From Cepaea nemoralis (Eukaryota; Mollusca; Gastropoda; Stylommatophora; Helicidae): a DNA stretch of 64,000 nucleotides. Shown here piece by piece: positions 1 through 10,539 of this stretch (positions are counted from its first letter, which is position 1; every line of letters starts with the position of its first letter). The translations under genes were made by a program, and so were the position numbers. The stretch spans positions 248,001 through 312,000 of the forward strand of contig JACEFZ010013534.1 of assembly GCA_014155875.1 (NCBI GenBank). Reading direction: 5' to 3'. The notes under the pieces were generated by a model. That model had not been told where the DNA came from. It searched no databases and saw only the letters and a list, made by a program, of their open reading frames with translations.

Positions 1-290
1 GTTGTACGGATTCAACTGCTTAAGAATACTCACAATTACCTGACTATTAGACTGTTGTATTTATTTCTACTTAGTGTCTTCTTACAATTCAATTTTAACC
101 CTAGTTGTTCACTGTGTATAAACAACTACATCTACTAAATGTTGCAGATCCTGCCCATTGTCTGCAATCAATACTGTATTATCGGCATATCTAATGTTAT
201 TAATGTTACATCCCGCAATGGTGAGTCCTTTCACATATTCTACATTTCTGAAATATTTTCATTGAACAGGGACATTACACATCCCTGCAC
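1..290 (-). pseudogene. LINE reverse transcriptase fragment
   Basis: The minus strand of this stretch matches, with many substitutions and small indels, the part of the LINE at 8447-10125 that covers the RT active-site region and the sequence just after it (about 9030-9345). It runs off the left edge of the window and stops where a CA microsatellite begins. No frame is intact. It is a dead, 5'-truncated copy of the same non-LTR family. Confidence 0.75.
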
Positions 291-292
291 GA

Positions 293-432
293 ACACACAC
301 ACACACACACACATACACACACACACATACACACGCACGCACGCACACGCACACATACATATATACATACATACATTGTCATTTACTTTCAATATAGTGT
401 ACCTTATGGTGTATGGCGGGGGGGGGGGGGGA
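293..432. repeat. CA/CGCA microsatellite and G run
   Basis: CA-rich tract (about 293-375, with CGCA variants and a TACA tail), then a run of about 15 G (417-431). Open frames across it are low-complexity artefacts. Confidence 0.9.
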
Positions 433-1111
433 GGGAGGTATTGAGCCTGGATAATTAAGGCCGCCTGGCTAGTGCAGTCGCTGTGAACTGTGCAGGTTAC
501 AGTGTTCTCTTTGCCCCTACACACCTTACCGAGGATTGGAACCCTGGTCTCCCGAAAGAGAATCCGGCATTCTAGCCATTTGACAATATACGCATAAATG
601 AAGAAAGCAAGAGTGACGGCTGTTATTCAATAGCTAGGGCCAGTTTTGAAAGGTCATTAACAATTGCACCATTCTGGGAATGTTTTCGAGTTTCGGATTC
701 TGAAGTTAAGAAACATCCAATTTCCATATTACCGTCTCTCAATATTTAGTCCGTTTGTCGTCTTTTGTAATCTCCCTTTAGGCGCGAGCCGTACTAAAAT
801 TGTTTCGTATGTTTTAGGTGTAATCTATGTGGGATTTATGAATCACAGCAATAGTAAATTATGTGCATATTTGCTCATTTACTTGATGCAAAGTCCTGGT
901 CCCCTTCTCACTGTTCAAGGGCAAGTCAGTGTATTGTGAGAAAACAGACAGAGGCAGGAACGATTATAATATTTACAGCAATCTGGAGGGGATTTTAACA
1001 AAACGTCATGGATTAGCAGAGATGGACAGTCTGGATGTTTGGATCAGTAGTATAAGACTATAATAGTTGAAAGGTCACAGCTGTACCGTGAGTTGTCGGG
1101 TCACCAGCGTG

Positions 1112-1119
1112 TATAAATA
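1112..1119 (+). promoter_or_regulatory. TATA box of gene 1
   Basis: TATAAATA lies in a well-preserved stretch shared with block B (40146-40153). A start site about 30 bp downstream fits the putative non-coding first exon that ends at a consensus donor at 1215/1216. Conservation in both paralogous blocks supports a real promoter; the start site is inferred. Confidence 0.6.
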
Positions 1120-1141
1120 CCCAGTGATTCACACAGTCGAC

Positions 1142-1215
1142 TGCCGCCTGCCCTGAAGTTGCCAGAGAATCTACACAAGTTTACACACCCGTGATAACAT
1201 TTATAAACATATTTG
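1142..1215 (+). other. Putative 5'UTR exon 1 of gene 1
   Basis: About 74 bp from the inferred start site to the donor TTTG|GTGAGT, where the intron starts at 1216. The same exon and donor occur in block B (about 40176-40246). It has no ATG in useful context and would splice to the acceptor at 5101-5102, just before the start codon. The 5' end is approximate. Confidence 0.5.
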
Positions 1216-1401
1216 GTGAGTACACTTTTTGATTTGGTTAGCAACGTATACGTGTTTTTGTGTTTCCTTCTCTCTCTTTTCTTTCATTCTTCTTTTTGTT
1301 TGTTTCGTTTCATATCTGTCATTGTTGTGTGGGTTTCTTCTGCCTTGCATAAGTGTCCTTGTCATTTGGTCTTTGTTTTCCTATCTTTTGCTCCTCCCAC
1401 A

Positions 1402-1402
1402 A

Positions 1403-1467
<65 letters not shown>
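1402..1467. repeat. (CT)n microsatellite in intron 1
   Basis: Pure CT dinucleotide tract, also present at the same place in block B (40441-40521), so it predates the duplication. Confidence 0.95.
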
Positions 1468-1470
<3 letters not shown>

Positions 1471-1574
1471 TCACTCTTTCCCCCTCTGTGTACTTATGTG
1501 CTCTTTAATCGCTTTACTATACTTTTTTATTCTTTGATCGTAAACGAAGTAAAAAAATTAAGGTAGTTGCATTG

Positions 1575-1795
1575 CCTTTACAGGGCGTCGCAGTCAACCC
1601 CAGCATTTTCAGATGTTATTTACTAGGCAGGTTTAAGTTCAGTTGGTTTCTATTGCTTTCTGAAATACCACCTCTCATACCATTGCACTAAAACCAGCGC
1701 AAGGCGGCCTGTTTCCATATAGCCCGCAGCTGTGTTTTGAACGCGTCATGCGGGTTCACGAATTCAGATCGTAACCCCTTCGCCGCAACACCGAT
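1575..1795 (-). mobile_element. SINE family A relic
   Basis: It resembles the SINEs at 32898-33150 and 40841-41091, reading on the minus strand: the tail region (ACAGGGCGTCGCAGTCAACC), the central part and a diverged tRNA-like head. The same relic is at 40595-40795, so it was inserted before the block duplication. Confidence 0.65.
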
Positions 1796-1981
1796 AAAAA
1801 TAAGTAAAGAACCCATTTAAACCCCTTCATGATGCATTGATCATATGGTCGTAGCCCTGTATTTTATTAGACCATTCAGCACTAGCAAAGTGATGTGGTC
1901 AATATCATACTAGTGTTTTATATTTGCCATCCAAATGTCACAGTCATGATTTACCCAGCTGTTTGCAGTCCTTGCTCTACA

Positions 1982-2203
1982 GTAAAGTCGCTTAAAAGTC
2001 GACAGGGGCGACTTCATTGCATCGGGTTTGATCTCATATGGCTCGGTCTCTTTCCGCAGCGCGGAAAGCGTCGCACAAAGCACGAACTCCGCAGCTCTAG
2101 CGACGACCCATTGGAGTCTCCGAAAAATTTCACTAGTGAACCGAAGGAATCGAACCCACAACCTTCGGAGCCCGAGTCATACAGCTTGACTACTTCGCCA
2201 CGG
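1982..2203 (-). mobile_element. SINE family B, tRNA-derived, 12-bp TSD
   Basis: On the minus strand it starts with a tRNA-like head: a box A-like GTGGCGAAGTAGTCAAGC and a box B GGGTTCGATTCC. The body includes a C/G-rich AAAGCGTCGCAC segment. It is flanked by the perfect 12-bp duplication CCTTGCTCTACA (1970-1981 and 2204-2215), which fixes both ends. Block B lacks it, so it inserted after the duplication. Partial relatives are at 33350-33480 and 20929-21110. Confidence 0.85.
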
Positions 2204-2524
2204 CCTTGCTCTACAATGGTTGGATAATGCAGTCTGATCATGTGTCTTTCCATTTAACGTCCAGCGATAGTAAAATCTTTGCTAAACCACAAGGAACGGT
2301 ACATATGAGACAACGACATTTGTATTAGACTCATTAAAGCGACCAGATGACAAGCTAGGTCTGTCATCCATATAAACTTATGACAATGGGACTTTTCATT
2401 TCTCTTTTGAGTATTTTATTTTTTACCGTGGATTCTGTGAATGCAAATCAATACCATTTAATTTATTCTCCTGGTCTATGTATATGTTTATACAGTGTTC
2501 TGTGTAAACTCTCTCTAGAGTGAT

Positions 2525-2625
2525 CCTATAGCTCTATTTATAGTGAAGTGTCGTACTCCAAGTATGTAATCCTATAGCTCTATTATAGTGAAGTGTTGTT
2601 CTCCAAGTATCACTCGACTTTGAGA
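2525..2625. repeat. Short tandem, about 50-bp units
   Basis: Two units of a motif containing ATCCTATAGCTCTATT, TAGTGAAGTGT and CTCCAAGTAT. The counterpart in block B (about 42330-42640) has roughly six units, so the array changed length after duplication. Confidence 0.7.
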
Positions 2626-2689
2626 TCTAACCAGACTTATTGAAAATGGGTAACAGATAATATTAACATTTTCTGAAAATTGTCTTGGG

Positions 2690-3060
2690 AGAGCTTGGAA
2701 GCAAGAGAGCTATTCCTAAAACGAATGTTGCGAATACCATGAGCCCAGAGAGTAACAAATAACAATTACGTGACAAATTTTAATGAAAATAGGACATAAT
2801 ATATAACTATAAACAGAGACAAGCATCGTTCTTTGGTCAGTTCATGAGATGCGAGTCACTGGAAACGTCATGACGACTGTAGAGATCAGTGGCAGTAGAT
2901 GCTGAGGCCGACAGTGAGAAAGTTTGCTGCATGGACGGAAACGTTGGCATAGAGAACCATCATCAACAGAGTTGATCCGAAACACCAAGGACAGACGTCT
3001 GTGGAGAGACATAGACACCTAGGCTAGTTGGCTGGGCAAAAGATGATGATTGGCAAACAA
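2690..3060 (+). pseudogene. LINE RT C-terminal relic
   Basis: Traces of the conserved LINE C-terminus (MQRIPW-like, then GRPR-like) are visible but full of stops and frameshifts. It ends with ATGATGATT, a typical 3' tail of this family. A homologous relic is at 42700-42960. Confidence 0.6.
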
Positions 3061-3474
3061 AAGCCACGTGGAAGGGAATTGACAACCCATATCATATGTT
3101 GTGGCCGAGATTATATGAAGCCCATACACATAATACTCGAAGGGCCGTAGCTGGACTACCTGTTAGCGATATGTAATAAAATAAACTCAAATATACATCA
3201 AGAAAGAAACACATTGAAGAGAAAAGCTGCACTGACCAAGCAAGATCCTATTTAGTTAAACAAGGACTTAGTTGAAGTATGCTGAAAGTGTAGCCTCCAT
3301 TAGTTAAGGCCGGGATGCTGTCTCCCTTCCTCCTGACACACAAATATTTCCAACTTATTGGGGAGGGGTATCACTCTAGCAGAGAACCGAGGAGCCAGGT
3401 CTGCTATTGAAAATATTGCAATACCTTGTCGGTAGCAACATTTTATGCACTGAGAGTATTACTGTATTGTGTTA

Positions 3475-3935
3475 CAATCAATGTTTCAGTATCTGAGCAT
3501 AATGTTATATTGTGTAATGGGACGCAGAAGTGTTTCCAAGGCACCTATCCAGGTTCTATACTGGCCAAGACCTACTAACACGTTCTAGTCGTGCGTCCTG
3601 GGCAACAGGTCCCTTCGGGGTCCTGGCTAACGTAGTAGGATCGCTGATTCTTCCGAAGTCGGATAGCATCTGCCTGCACGGCGAGGTACCACCAGTCTGC
3701 ACACCAATAAGTCAGACATGGTTCAACGGATACTCACGCAAACCACAGTCCGGTATGACATCACACTGATGTTGGACAACAGGATGTCTTCATCCGACAT
3801 ACAGGACTCCACGCTGCAGTTCACAGCCAGCGAACGCAAGCAAGCAAGCAAGCATATTGTGTAATAATCAATGTTTCAGTATCTTAGCATAATGATATAT
3901 TGTGTAATAATCAATGTTTCAATATCTAAGCGTAA
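3475..3935. repeat. Three about 50-bp repeats split by an insertion
   Basis: The motif CAATGTTTCAGTATCT..GCATAATG..ATATTGTGTAAT occurs three times. The first copy is separated from the others by the insertion at 3519-3853. Confidence 0.75.
3519..3853 (+). mobile_element. GC-rich retro-insert, 12-bp TSD, (CAAG)n tail
   Basis: 335 bp more GC-rich than its surroundings, ending in a (CAAG)n tail and bounded by the perfect duplication ATATTGTGTAAT (3507-3518 and 3854-3865). This is the structure of a target-primed retrotransposed copy. I recognise no protein domain, so it may be the 3' part of a LINE or a SINE. Block B has no equivalent. Confidence 0.75.
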
Positions 3936-4257
3936 TCCAAATAACAGAAGAAATGCTGTTGACAGAGAAAAATACAGAGAAACATATACTAGGTCGCCTT
4001 ACAGTTGTGATGTCAGTTGTTGTAATACCGAAGAGTAGAAACAGCGCAGAGCTATCTGACCTGAGAGCAGCAATCTATGAACTGTCAGAAGTGCAAAAGG
4101 GCTATAATACAATATATCCCATCACATTGCAACATACCTGGAAATGAAGAGACCAACAGGTCGACAAAGGAGGATAGAAGACTACCTTAGAATGAAATAG
4201 GCATAACCTAAGACGAGGCCAAGAGATTTATAAATAGTAATCATAGAACCAAATGGG

Positions 4258-4355
4258 AATCAAATCAAAATCAAATCAAATCAAATCAACTTTATTTTAA
4301 AAGGGTCACAGATTGGGCATGCAGGCCCGTCTTACATTCATTCAGACCAACCAGG
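4258..4355 (-). mobile_element. Short insert with (AATCA)n end
   Basis: Compared with block B (about 43045), block A has about 100 extra bases beginning with AAATCAAATCAAATC and followed by a unique stretch. It looks like the 3' end of a retroelement lying on the minus strand. I could not fix its target duplication. Confidence 0.5.
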
Positions 4356-4657
4356 TCAACAGAAAGATGATACATCTTACAAGCTCCCCCGAAGAGAACA
4401 AGTAACAATCTTCAGATTGCACACAGGACACAATAGACAGAAATATCACATGTTTAATCAACTAAACATAGGAGATACTAATGAATGTAATTGAAACTGG
4501 TAAAATGACAGCCAAACATTTAGCACAGGAATGACCAACATACGAAAAGAGAAATTAATTTGACCTACACCTGCTCCATTTGAAGACAAATTTTGTGGGT
4601 GTCAACAAGCTGCATTTGAATGCTGTTTTCATTGGAAATGTTCATACTGGCATTTGA

Positions 4658-4689
4658 TTGATTGATTGATTGATTGATTTAGGAACCGA
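4658..4689 (-). mobile_element. 32-bp LINE 3'-end micro-insertion
   Basis: The insert is TTGATTGATTG..TTTAGGAACCGA. The same bases form the 3' end of the RNase H LINE fragment at 23650-24340. It is flanked by the 7-bp duplication CATTTGA (4651-4657 and 4690-4696), and block B has the empty site near 43345. It is therefore an extremely 5'-truncated LINE insertion containing only the 3' terminus. Confidence 0.75.
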
Positions 4690-4744
4690 CATTTGAAAAT
4701 GTGTAAAGAAGAAAAACATGAAAAAGAATAAGTACAGTATATAT

Positions 4745-5015
4745 CATACACACACCATCTCACATTGACACACACACTCACCAGCACAAAGCAATATCAC
4801 ACACAAACACACATACACACAGACACACACACACACACAAATATACACACACGCGCTCGCATAAACACACACAATCACACAGCAAAAATCAGAAATAACT
4901 CCCAAAAAAATCGCACACACACAATGCACAAACATACACACATAAATACAAATGCAACCTATTATTCTATACGCATGCATACACACACACAAACACACAC
5001 ACACACACATTCACA
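4745..5015. repeat. CA-rich microsatellite region
   Basis: Imperfect (CA)n with interruptions, located just before exon 2. Block B has a purer (CA)n at the matching place (44645-44713). Confidence 0.9.
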
Positions 5016-5104
5016 CATACAAACATGTACCGGCAAAGACCCAACATCTCTTTGTTCTGACGTAAGATCTACATGTAAAATGATGTCTGTAACTGCTTGC
5101 AGCA

Positions 5105-8100
5105 ATGGACCAAGCACAACACTGCCTTTTTGTCGTCCTGGCCTTCTCCTGCCTGACCCAGCTGGTGACCCCTGTACCCATGGTCATAGATGCGGAACTG
5201 GATTATGACACAAAGGCGCCTATCCCCATTGCTGAAGGTAGGGGCACGTGTGGTGGAGTGAAGCTGATTGATGTCATGTTTAAGTTCGTTAATATCAGTG
5301 ACAGAAAGCCACGGTAGCCCTGTGGTTAGCACGCTCGCCTGCCAGCCCTGTAGTCAACTGTTTGAATCCCATCGATGCGGGAGTTTTTATTAAACACATG
5401 CCCTAGGTTGCCAGGTTGCCCAGCCTACAATGGTTACCAGGAAATGTTGTGGAAAGTAAAGGTGGGCGGCATGATACTGGCCATCTGTGGGGCCAGAATT
5501 GGTCTATAACAATATGGGGCTAGAACCCCATACACCCATACTGATAACGTAGCAGGTAGACACTAGCATGCAGCACCGTTTGTCTTGGGTTCGATCCGCA
5601 TCGTGAAGGTTTCGAATAAAAAAAAAATGACATGGACTCTCAGCCTAAAATGGACGCCAGAAAATATCTTGGGAAGACAATAAGGCACCCATTATGATAT
5701 CAAGTACATGACCCACTTCCTGCTGTTTGGTCTATACAAGTTTAGGTCTTGCTCCCAGGCCTAATACACCAAAGACATGTAAAAGGGACCTTGACTTACT
5801 TTCACTGACCTTATACCCAGTACACCATAAGGTGTAGAAAATGATTATGTGCTTCATATCTGAATATATACAAGTAACATACAGACAGATACATATTCAT
5901 TGGCACCTTTCCGTCTTGACAGACGATAGTTTGGTACATTGTGCTTTAAAAAGGCTTAATAACTACGATCCATGGCGGTGGCGAGTGTGGATGGTAAGGC
6001 CAATTCTTGCTGCAAATGTTTGCCCACAGTAGGTGCATATGAAAACATGCTCATTTCCACCATTTTGCACTATCTTACGCCTCTCACGCTCTGTGTGTGC
6101 TTTATCTGCAATCATTTTCTCCTTTGTCTTTATTCCATTTCTGATAGTTGCCCTCCATGCAACACATTCAGCGGCGACTTGCTCCCAATGTGCATTATCA
6201 ATGCCTGTATCAATCATGTCCCGCTTACACACATCTTTGTATCGTAGTAGAGGCCGACCCTGAGATCTCCTACCCGACTGTAATTCACCAAAAAATATGT
6301 CCTTTGGTATTCTACCATCTAGGAGGATGGAAACAGATACATATTCAACGCATATTGCGGCTGTTTCTCTACACAATTGCATACTGTATAGCAATAGTCC
6401 TGGGTATTTAGTAACACTTGAAACATACGTGCATCTACATTCTTATCTAGAGATTTAAGTTGCACATCATCTAAGAAATGACGATAGAGTATATTATTTT
6501 TGCCACTTATTTGTTGAGTATTTACACAAACAAGCCACAAACAGTAGGTTGCACGATCTTGTGCCTGTTGCTTCGTCACGTCAGGTGTGTATTGCAGAGT
6601 TAAATATCATGAAGTGAATGGATGGGTCACATTTTGGCATAAATATACAATTGCCTTGTTGCTATGGACCGATGTATCTGAGTTATCGTTTATTGTTCAT
6701 CTAATTTAGCATACGAAACGCATTTCCTTTGTTAATTTATGCCGCAAATGTTTAAATTCACTAGGAAAAATTAATTCTTATTATTTACGTATTCCCGTAT
6801 AACTAACATCAAGCTATAAAGATTACCAACGGCTAGACTAAATTTAATCTGTTAGAATTATGACATATGAAGTACTGATCGTTATAGAATCATCATTGTT
6901 ATCAAGTGGCTTGCAGATTGGCGTGAGCGATATTGCTTCTCTAAAGTTTACGATTTCTAGCAATATAACAATTCGTGTACTGACACCTCTTCATGTTATT
7001 ACAAAAGGTTGCTTAAAATCTTCTCTTGTTGTCTTCCTCTGTCTCTCTGTTCATAAACCTTTCCAGTTATCACAACATGCTAAAGTATTTCTCTTCACAT
7101 TGTGTGGCCAAAATGATGACTGCGGTTTTACTGATGTTTGTGATTATTTGTCTTTGTATCTTAGCCTCTTTCAAAACATTTAGATTAGTCTCTTTAGCTG
7201 TCCAAGGATTGTTCAACATTCTTCTGTACAACCACATCTCTGAGGCTTGAAGGGATTTTTGGCTTGTTTTAATAACAGTTTAGCATCAAGCCATGTGTTA
7301 AAACAGAAGCCCAGAAAAATAAACTCGCTATACTCTGTTTGGTTATTAGTCTCGTGTTCAAATCCCAATAAAAACAGATTATAAAATACACCAGGGCTTC
7401 CAGGTTTACCCAGTCTAAAACGGATACAAGGAATCGCTCTGGTTTAATAAAATATGGGAAAATAAAGTTATTCTGTAAACGTCTTAATGCGCGTTGGACA
7501 TATGGTGCAAGACCAGTATTCGTATAGACCAATCGGCACTCTAGGGCTGAAGTGGTCAAAATGTGCGACCAGCCTTCGCTGTCCTGGTACAGGAGGAGAC
7601 AATTTCAGGCTGGGTCGACCAAACAGCCCAGGTCAGTTTTCAATATCAATCTAGATTCAGATTCGAACTCATGACCACCAGGCTGGTAGGCTAGCTTCTA
7701 GTCACTACGACACTCCGACTTCCTTACAAATACCGTCTAGCACCAATAGCCTGAATACGTGGTAGAGGTTCTTTGAAAGGAGGAGGAGGAGGAAGAAGAA
7801 GATGATGAAGAAGAAGAAGAAGAAGAAGACTTCATTTGCGTTTTACGTTATTTTCTGCCAAGCAACTCACTATAGATTTATTGGTTTCTCAACAATTGCC
7901 ATTCTTTTCTTAATCCCACCTGTCTCATTAATCCTATACATGAATCCGCTGTATCCCAAACGGTTACTTTATATCCTTCTGTTCCATAGTTTCATTGTCT
8001 TTAGGCCCAAAGATCATTAAATAAAAATAAAATCCATTTGGAATAGAACGTGTTTTAGAAATAACTTTCCGTGACTTAAGAAATAAATATGGGTATGTCA

Positions 8101-10429
8101 CGCAAACACTCTGAAAGTTAAACACATGGTAAAGGATTCATTTGTCACGCCAGGTGGCGTGTGTGTAATATGTTGCCAGCCAAATATCTTTATATACCGA
8201 CCAGCACTCCATGGCGGATTTTTCACATTGTTCCCAGGTCGACCCAGTATAAAATGGGTAATGACTATGTTACTGAATACATCAACTCTACAGTGCCTAT
8301 TGGTGTATACAACTATGGGACTATTACCGTGGTGGTCCGTGGCGCCTTAAGGGAACAGGGATTCCAGCACATGACCCTTGGCCCGCAAGCAAGAGTGCTA
8401 GCCATTGTCACGGCTCCTATGTTACAGATAAGGGTGTGGAATTTATCCATCCATCCATCATGTGCCATGCCGGTAAGCGTGGGCGGTCATGTTCTGCCAT
8501 CTCACTCGATCAACAGAGTCGTGGATCAGTTCCGTGTTTCTGTCTCGACCATGCCTACAAGGCCAAGCCATCCAGATACTTGTTTCTAGGTCTTCCCCTT
8601 GGTCTGTTCCTCTCGATCTTACCAGTTGTCACCAAGTTCTCCAAATCATTTCTTCTCATAACATGCCCAAAAAAATTGTGACTGTCTACGTCTAATGTCT
8701 CTGATCAGTTTACGATCTTCATTTGTTTCTTGAAGGACTTGTTCATTGGTCTTTCTGGCTGTCCATGGTATTCTTTGCATTTTCCTCAGAAACCACATTT
8801 CTACAGCCATCAGATGTTTTTCAGCCTGGCTGCTCATTGTCCAAGCTTCACATCCATATAAAAGTACAGGTTCTATGTAGCATCTCAACACTCTTTTTCT
8901 CGTTTCAATTGACATCTTTTTATTGGTCAGTATGTTTTTCATCTTGCTAAAGGCTACTTTTGCCATGGCGATCCTTGTTCTAATCTCTTCAAGGCATCTC
9001 CCATCAGATGTTATTACTGTTCCGAGATAATTGTACCTATTCACTTGTTGAAGAATATTCCCATTTACTTGTATATTACACTGTGGTATTTCGTTCTTCC
9101 TAGTGACGACCATAATCTGTGTCTTTTTACAATTTAATTCTAACCCTTGTTGTTCACTGTGTGTAACAACCGCATCTACTAAATTTTGCAGATCCTGTTC
9201 ATTGTCTGCAATCAAGACTGTATCATCTGCATATCTAATGTTATTGATGCATCGTCCCCCAATGTTGATTCCTTCCATATTTTCAATATTTCTGAAAATA
9301 TTTTCACTGTACAGGGAAAACAGATCTGGAGACATTACACATCCCTGTCTCACACCTCTCTTAATAGGCTGATATTGGCTTACTTCATTATCAACTCTTA
9401 TGGCAGCTTGTTGTTTCCAATATATGTTTTTTACAAGTCTAAGGTCTTTCCCATCAATTTGTAGATCTTCAAGCATCCTTATCATGTTGACATGTCTCAC
9501 TTTATCAAAAGCCTTTGTGTAGTCAATAAAGCAAAGGTGTAGATCTTTGTTTACTTCTATAGAACGTTCGATTACGGTTCTCAGTATATACACAGCATTT
9601 ACTGTACCCTTGCCTACTACAAACCCACATTGTTCTTCTCCTATTTCAGGTTGTATTTTCCTCCTAACTCTTTGCATGATAATTCTTAGCAAAATCTTCG
9701 TGATTTGACTCATTATACTAATTGTTCGATGTTGATCACATTCCAAGGCTCCTGATTTCTTTGGGATTGCAATAAATACAGAATTACATAACTCATGAGG
9801 TATATTTCCAGTATCATATATTGTATTAAGCAGACTGGTAACTTTATCTATTCCATATTCTTCTAAAGCATTAATCATTTCTGTTGTGACGCTGTCTGGA
9901 CCGGGGGTCTTGCCAGATTTCATATGATTAAGAGCATTCTGAACCTCCATCTTCAAAATTGCTGGCCCTTCATTGTTATTTTGAACAATATATTATTCGT
10001 CTCTGTTATCGTCATAAAGATTTTTCACGTAATCTGACCATACATGTAAAATCTGATCTTTTTCTATTATGACTCTTCCATCTTTTGTCTTTAGGCAGCC
10101 TGCTGATGTACGTGTTCTTTGATTAGTGGAATTTATACATAATTTAATATAACATGGGTTATAAGAAATATTATTCTTACGCTATATGTTTCTTGTTCAG
10201 TTAGATAATTGGTGTTGGCTGTTTTTTTCCAGATATATTTGACCTCAAGGATAAGACAGATATGTTTAGCCCCACTCCCGTCTTGCTGACACGTTTTCGC
10301 AGACAAATGGCCCAGTGGTTGCAGGGAAGCCAGCACTTCAATGACTACGATTATGAAAGCACAAGACCTCACAATCACCCTTCCTACAGAAACCGCAACA
10401 ATGAACGTGGTGTGATAGCTCAGTCCTAG
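5105..10429 (+). CDS. Gene 1: small secreted protein, spliced (109 aa)
   Basis: I predict coding exons 5105-5237 and 10233-10429. Exon 2 starts at acceptor TTGCAG|CAATGG, encodes 44 residues plus one base, and ends at donor GAAG|GTAGGG. Exon 3 follows TTTTTTTCCAG; joining at phase 1 gives an uninterrupted 109-residue frame ending in TAG. Residues 1-22 form a signal peptide (hydrophobic core CLFVVLAFSCL). The mature part has no cysteine. It has an acidic start (DAELDY), then IFDLKDKTDMF, a dibasic site in LLTRFRR (about 65-68), QWLQGSQHFN, and an Asn/Arg/His-rich tail. Gene 2 matches exon for exon. Intron 2 holds SINEs and a LINE. A secreted prohormone, mucus protein or reproductive protein are all possible; I do not recognise the family. 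A missed phase-1 exon cannot be excluded. Confidence 0.68.
5312..5665 (+). mobile_element. Dimeric tRNA-derived SINE (family C) in intron 2
   Basis: Two tRNA-like heads lie in tandem. The first has box A TAGCCCTGTGGTTAGCACGC and box B GTTTGAATCCC; the second has GTAGCAGGTAGACACTAGC and GGGTTCGATCC followed by an A run. Each is followed by a shared family tail (CAGCCTA..ATGG..CCAGGAAA type). The same dimer is at 45074-45420, so it entered intron 2 before the gene duplication. Confidence 0.75.
5940..6394 (-). pseudogene. LINE ORF2 C-terminus with C2H2 finger
   Basis: Minus-strand frame of 143 codons with the conserved LINE C-terminal signature (RIPKDIFFGEL, SQGRPLLRYKDVCKRD), then CTYCGQTF..R..HTRHRH, a C2H2-like finger that ends some non-LTR polymerases. 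It belongs to a different family from the LINE at 8447-10125. The RT core is missing, so the copy is 5'-truncated. The sequence to about 6600 resembles a segment at 38655-38975. Confidence 0.75.
7295..7740 (-). mobile_element. SINE family C copy, minus strand
   Basis: On the minus strand the head reads GTCGTAGTGACTAGAAGC with box B GAGTTCGAATCTG, then the tail CCCAGTCTAAAACGG typical of the family. The right boundary is approximate. It is part of a composite insertion absent from gene 2's intron. Confidence 0.65.
7770..7830. repeat. (GGA)n/(GAA)n microsatellite
   Basis: Purine trinucleotide tract (GGAGGAGGA, then GAAGAAGAA). Confidence 0.9.
7831..8435. other. Intron 2 stretch without a recognised gene
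   Basis: I see no coding frame with recognisable motifs. A SINE family C-like tail (CGACCCAGTATAAAATGGG) is near 8240. Confidence 0.5.
8447..10125 (-). mobile_element. 5'-truncated LINE, 11-bp TSD
   Basis: Flanked by the perfect duplication GTGGAATTTAT (8436-8446 and 10126-10136), with a (CCAT)n tail at the 3' end on the minus strand. It lacks the endonuclease and starts within the N-terminal part of the RT. The insertion interrupts intron 2 of gene 1 and is absent from gene 2. Fragments of the same family are at 1-290, 28049-28181, 41469-42061 and 43497-44145. Confidence 0.92.
8646..9956 (-). pseudogene. LINE reverse transcriptase (partial, frameshifted)
   Basis: 436-codon open frame covering the RT domain: KTPGPD (17-21), CFIDYTKAFDKV with catalytic Asp (142-153), GVRQGCVMSP (201-210), RYADD active site (241-245), then a thumb and C-terminal region with MQRIPWT. 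The frame runs out in a T7 homopolymer near 8671; the remaining C-terminus (NLVTTGKI, RPRGRPR) continues in another frame to about 8480. Upstream, a TAA near 9993 separates it from further RT sequence (EKDQILHVWSDYVKNLYDD). Non-LTR RT is certain; the clade (L1-like or RTE-like) is not. The copy is inactive. Confidence 0.88.
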
Positions 10430-10529
10430 GTACTGCCTGCTACAGATCCTTTTCTTTTGACCCCAATGAATGTATTTGAACAGATCAACCATTCAGAAAT
10501 TATGTGAACGTGGTTTGCTTTCTGATATG

Positions 10530-10535
10530 AATAAA
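10530..10535 (+). promoter_or_regulatory. PolyA signal of gene 1
   Basis: AATAAA about 100 bp after the stop codon, within TATGAATAAATTAT. It is conserved in context at gene 2 (47200-47205). Confidence 0.65.
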
Positions 10536-10539
10536 TTAT

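Noticed and set aside
1213..1566. Frames rich in Ser-Leu, His-Thr, Arg-Glu or Tyr-Ile
   Set aside because: These are translations of CT, CA, GA and TA microsatellites here and elsewhere (13926, 23061, 40289, 44607, 48629, 50546, 54914).
5312..5385. tRNA gene
   Set aside because: Boxes A and B are present, but the sequence does not fold as a full tRNA on inspection, is repeated with a conserved non-tRNA tail, and is better explained as a SINE head. The same applies to the other SINE heads.
7070..7200. Alternative signal-peptide exon (acceptor TTTCCAG, then ATG and a hydrophobic stretch)
   Set aside because: The copy in gene 2 is disrupted by insertions and a stop, and no donor in a useful phase follows.
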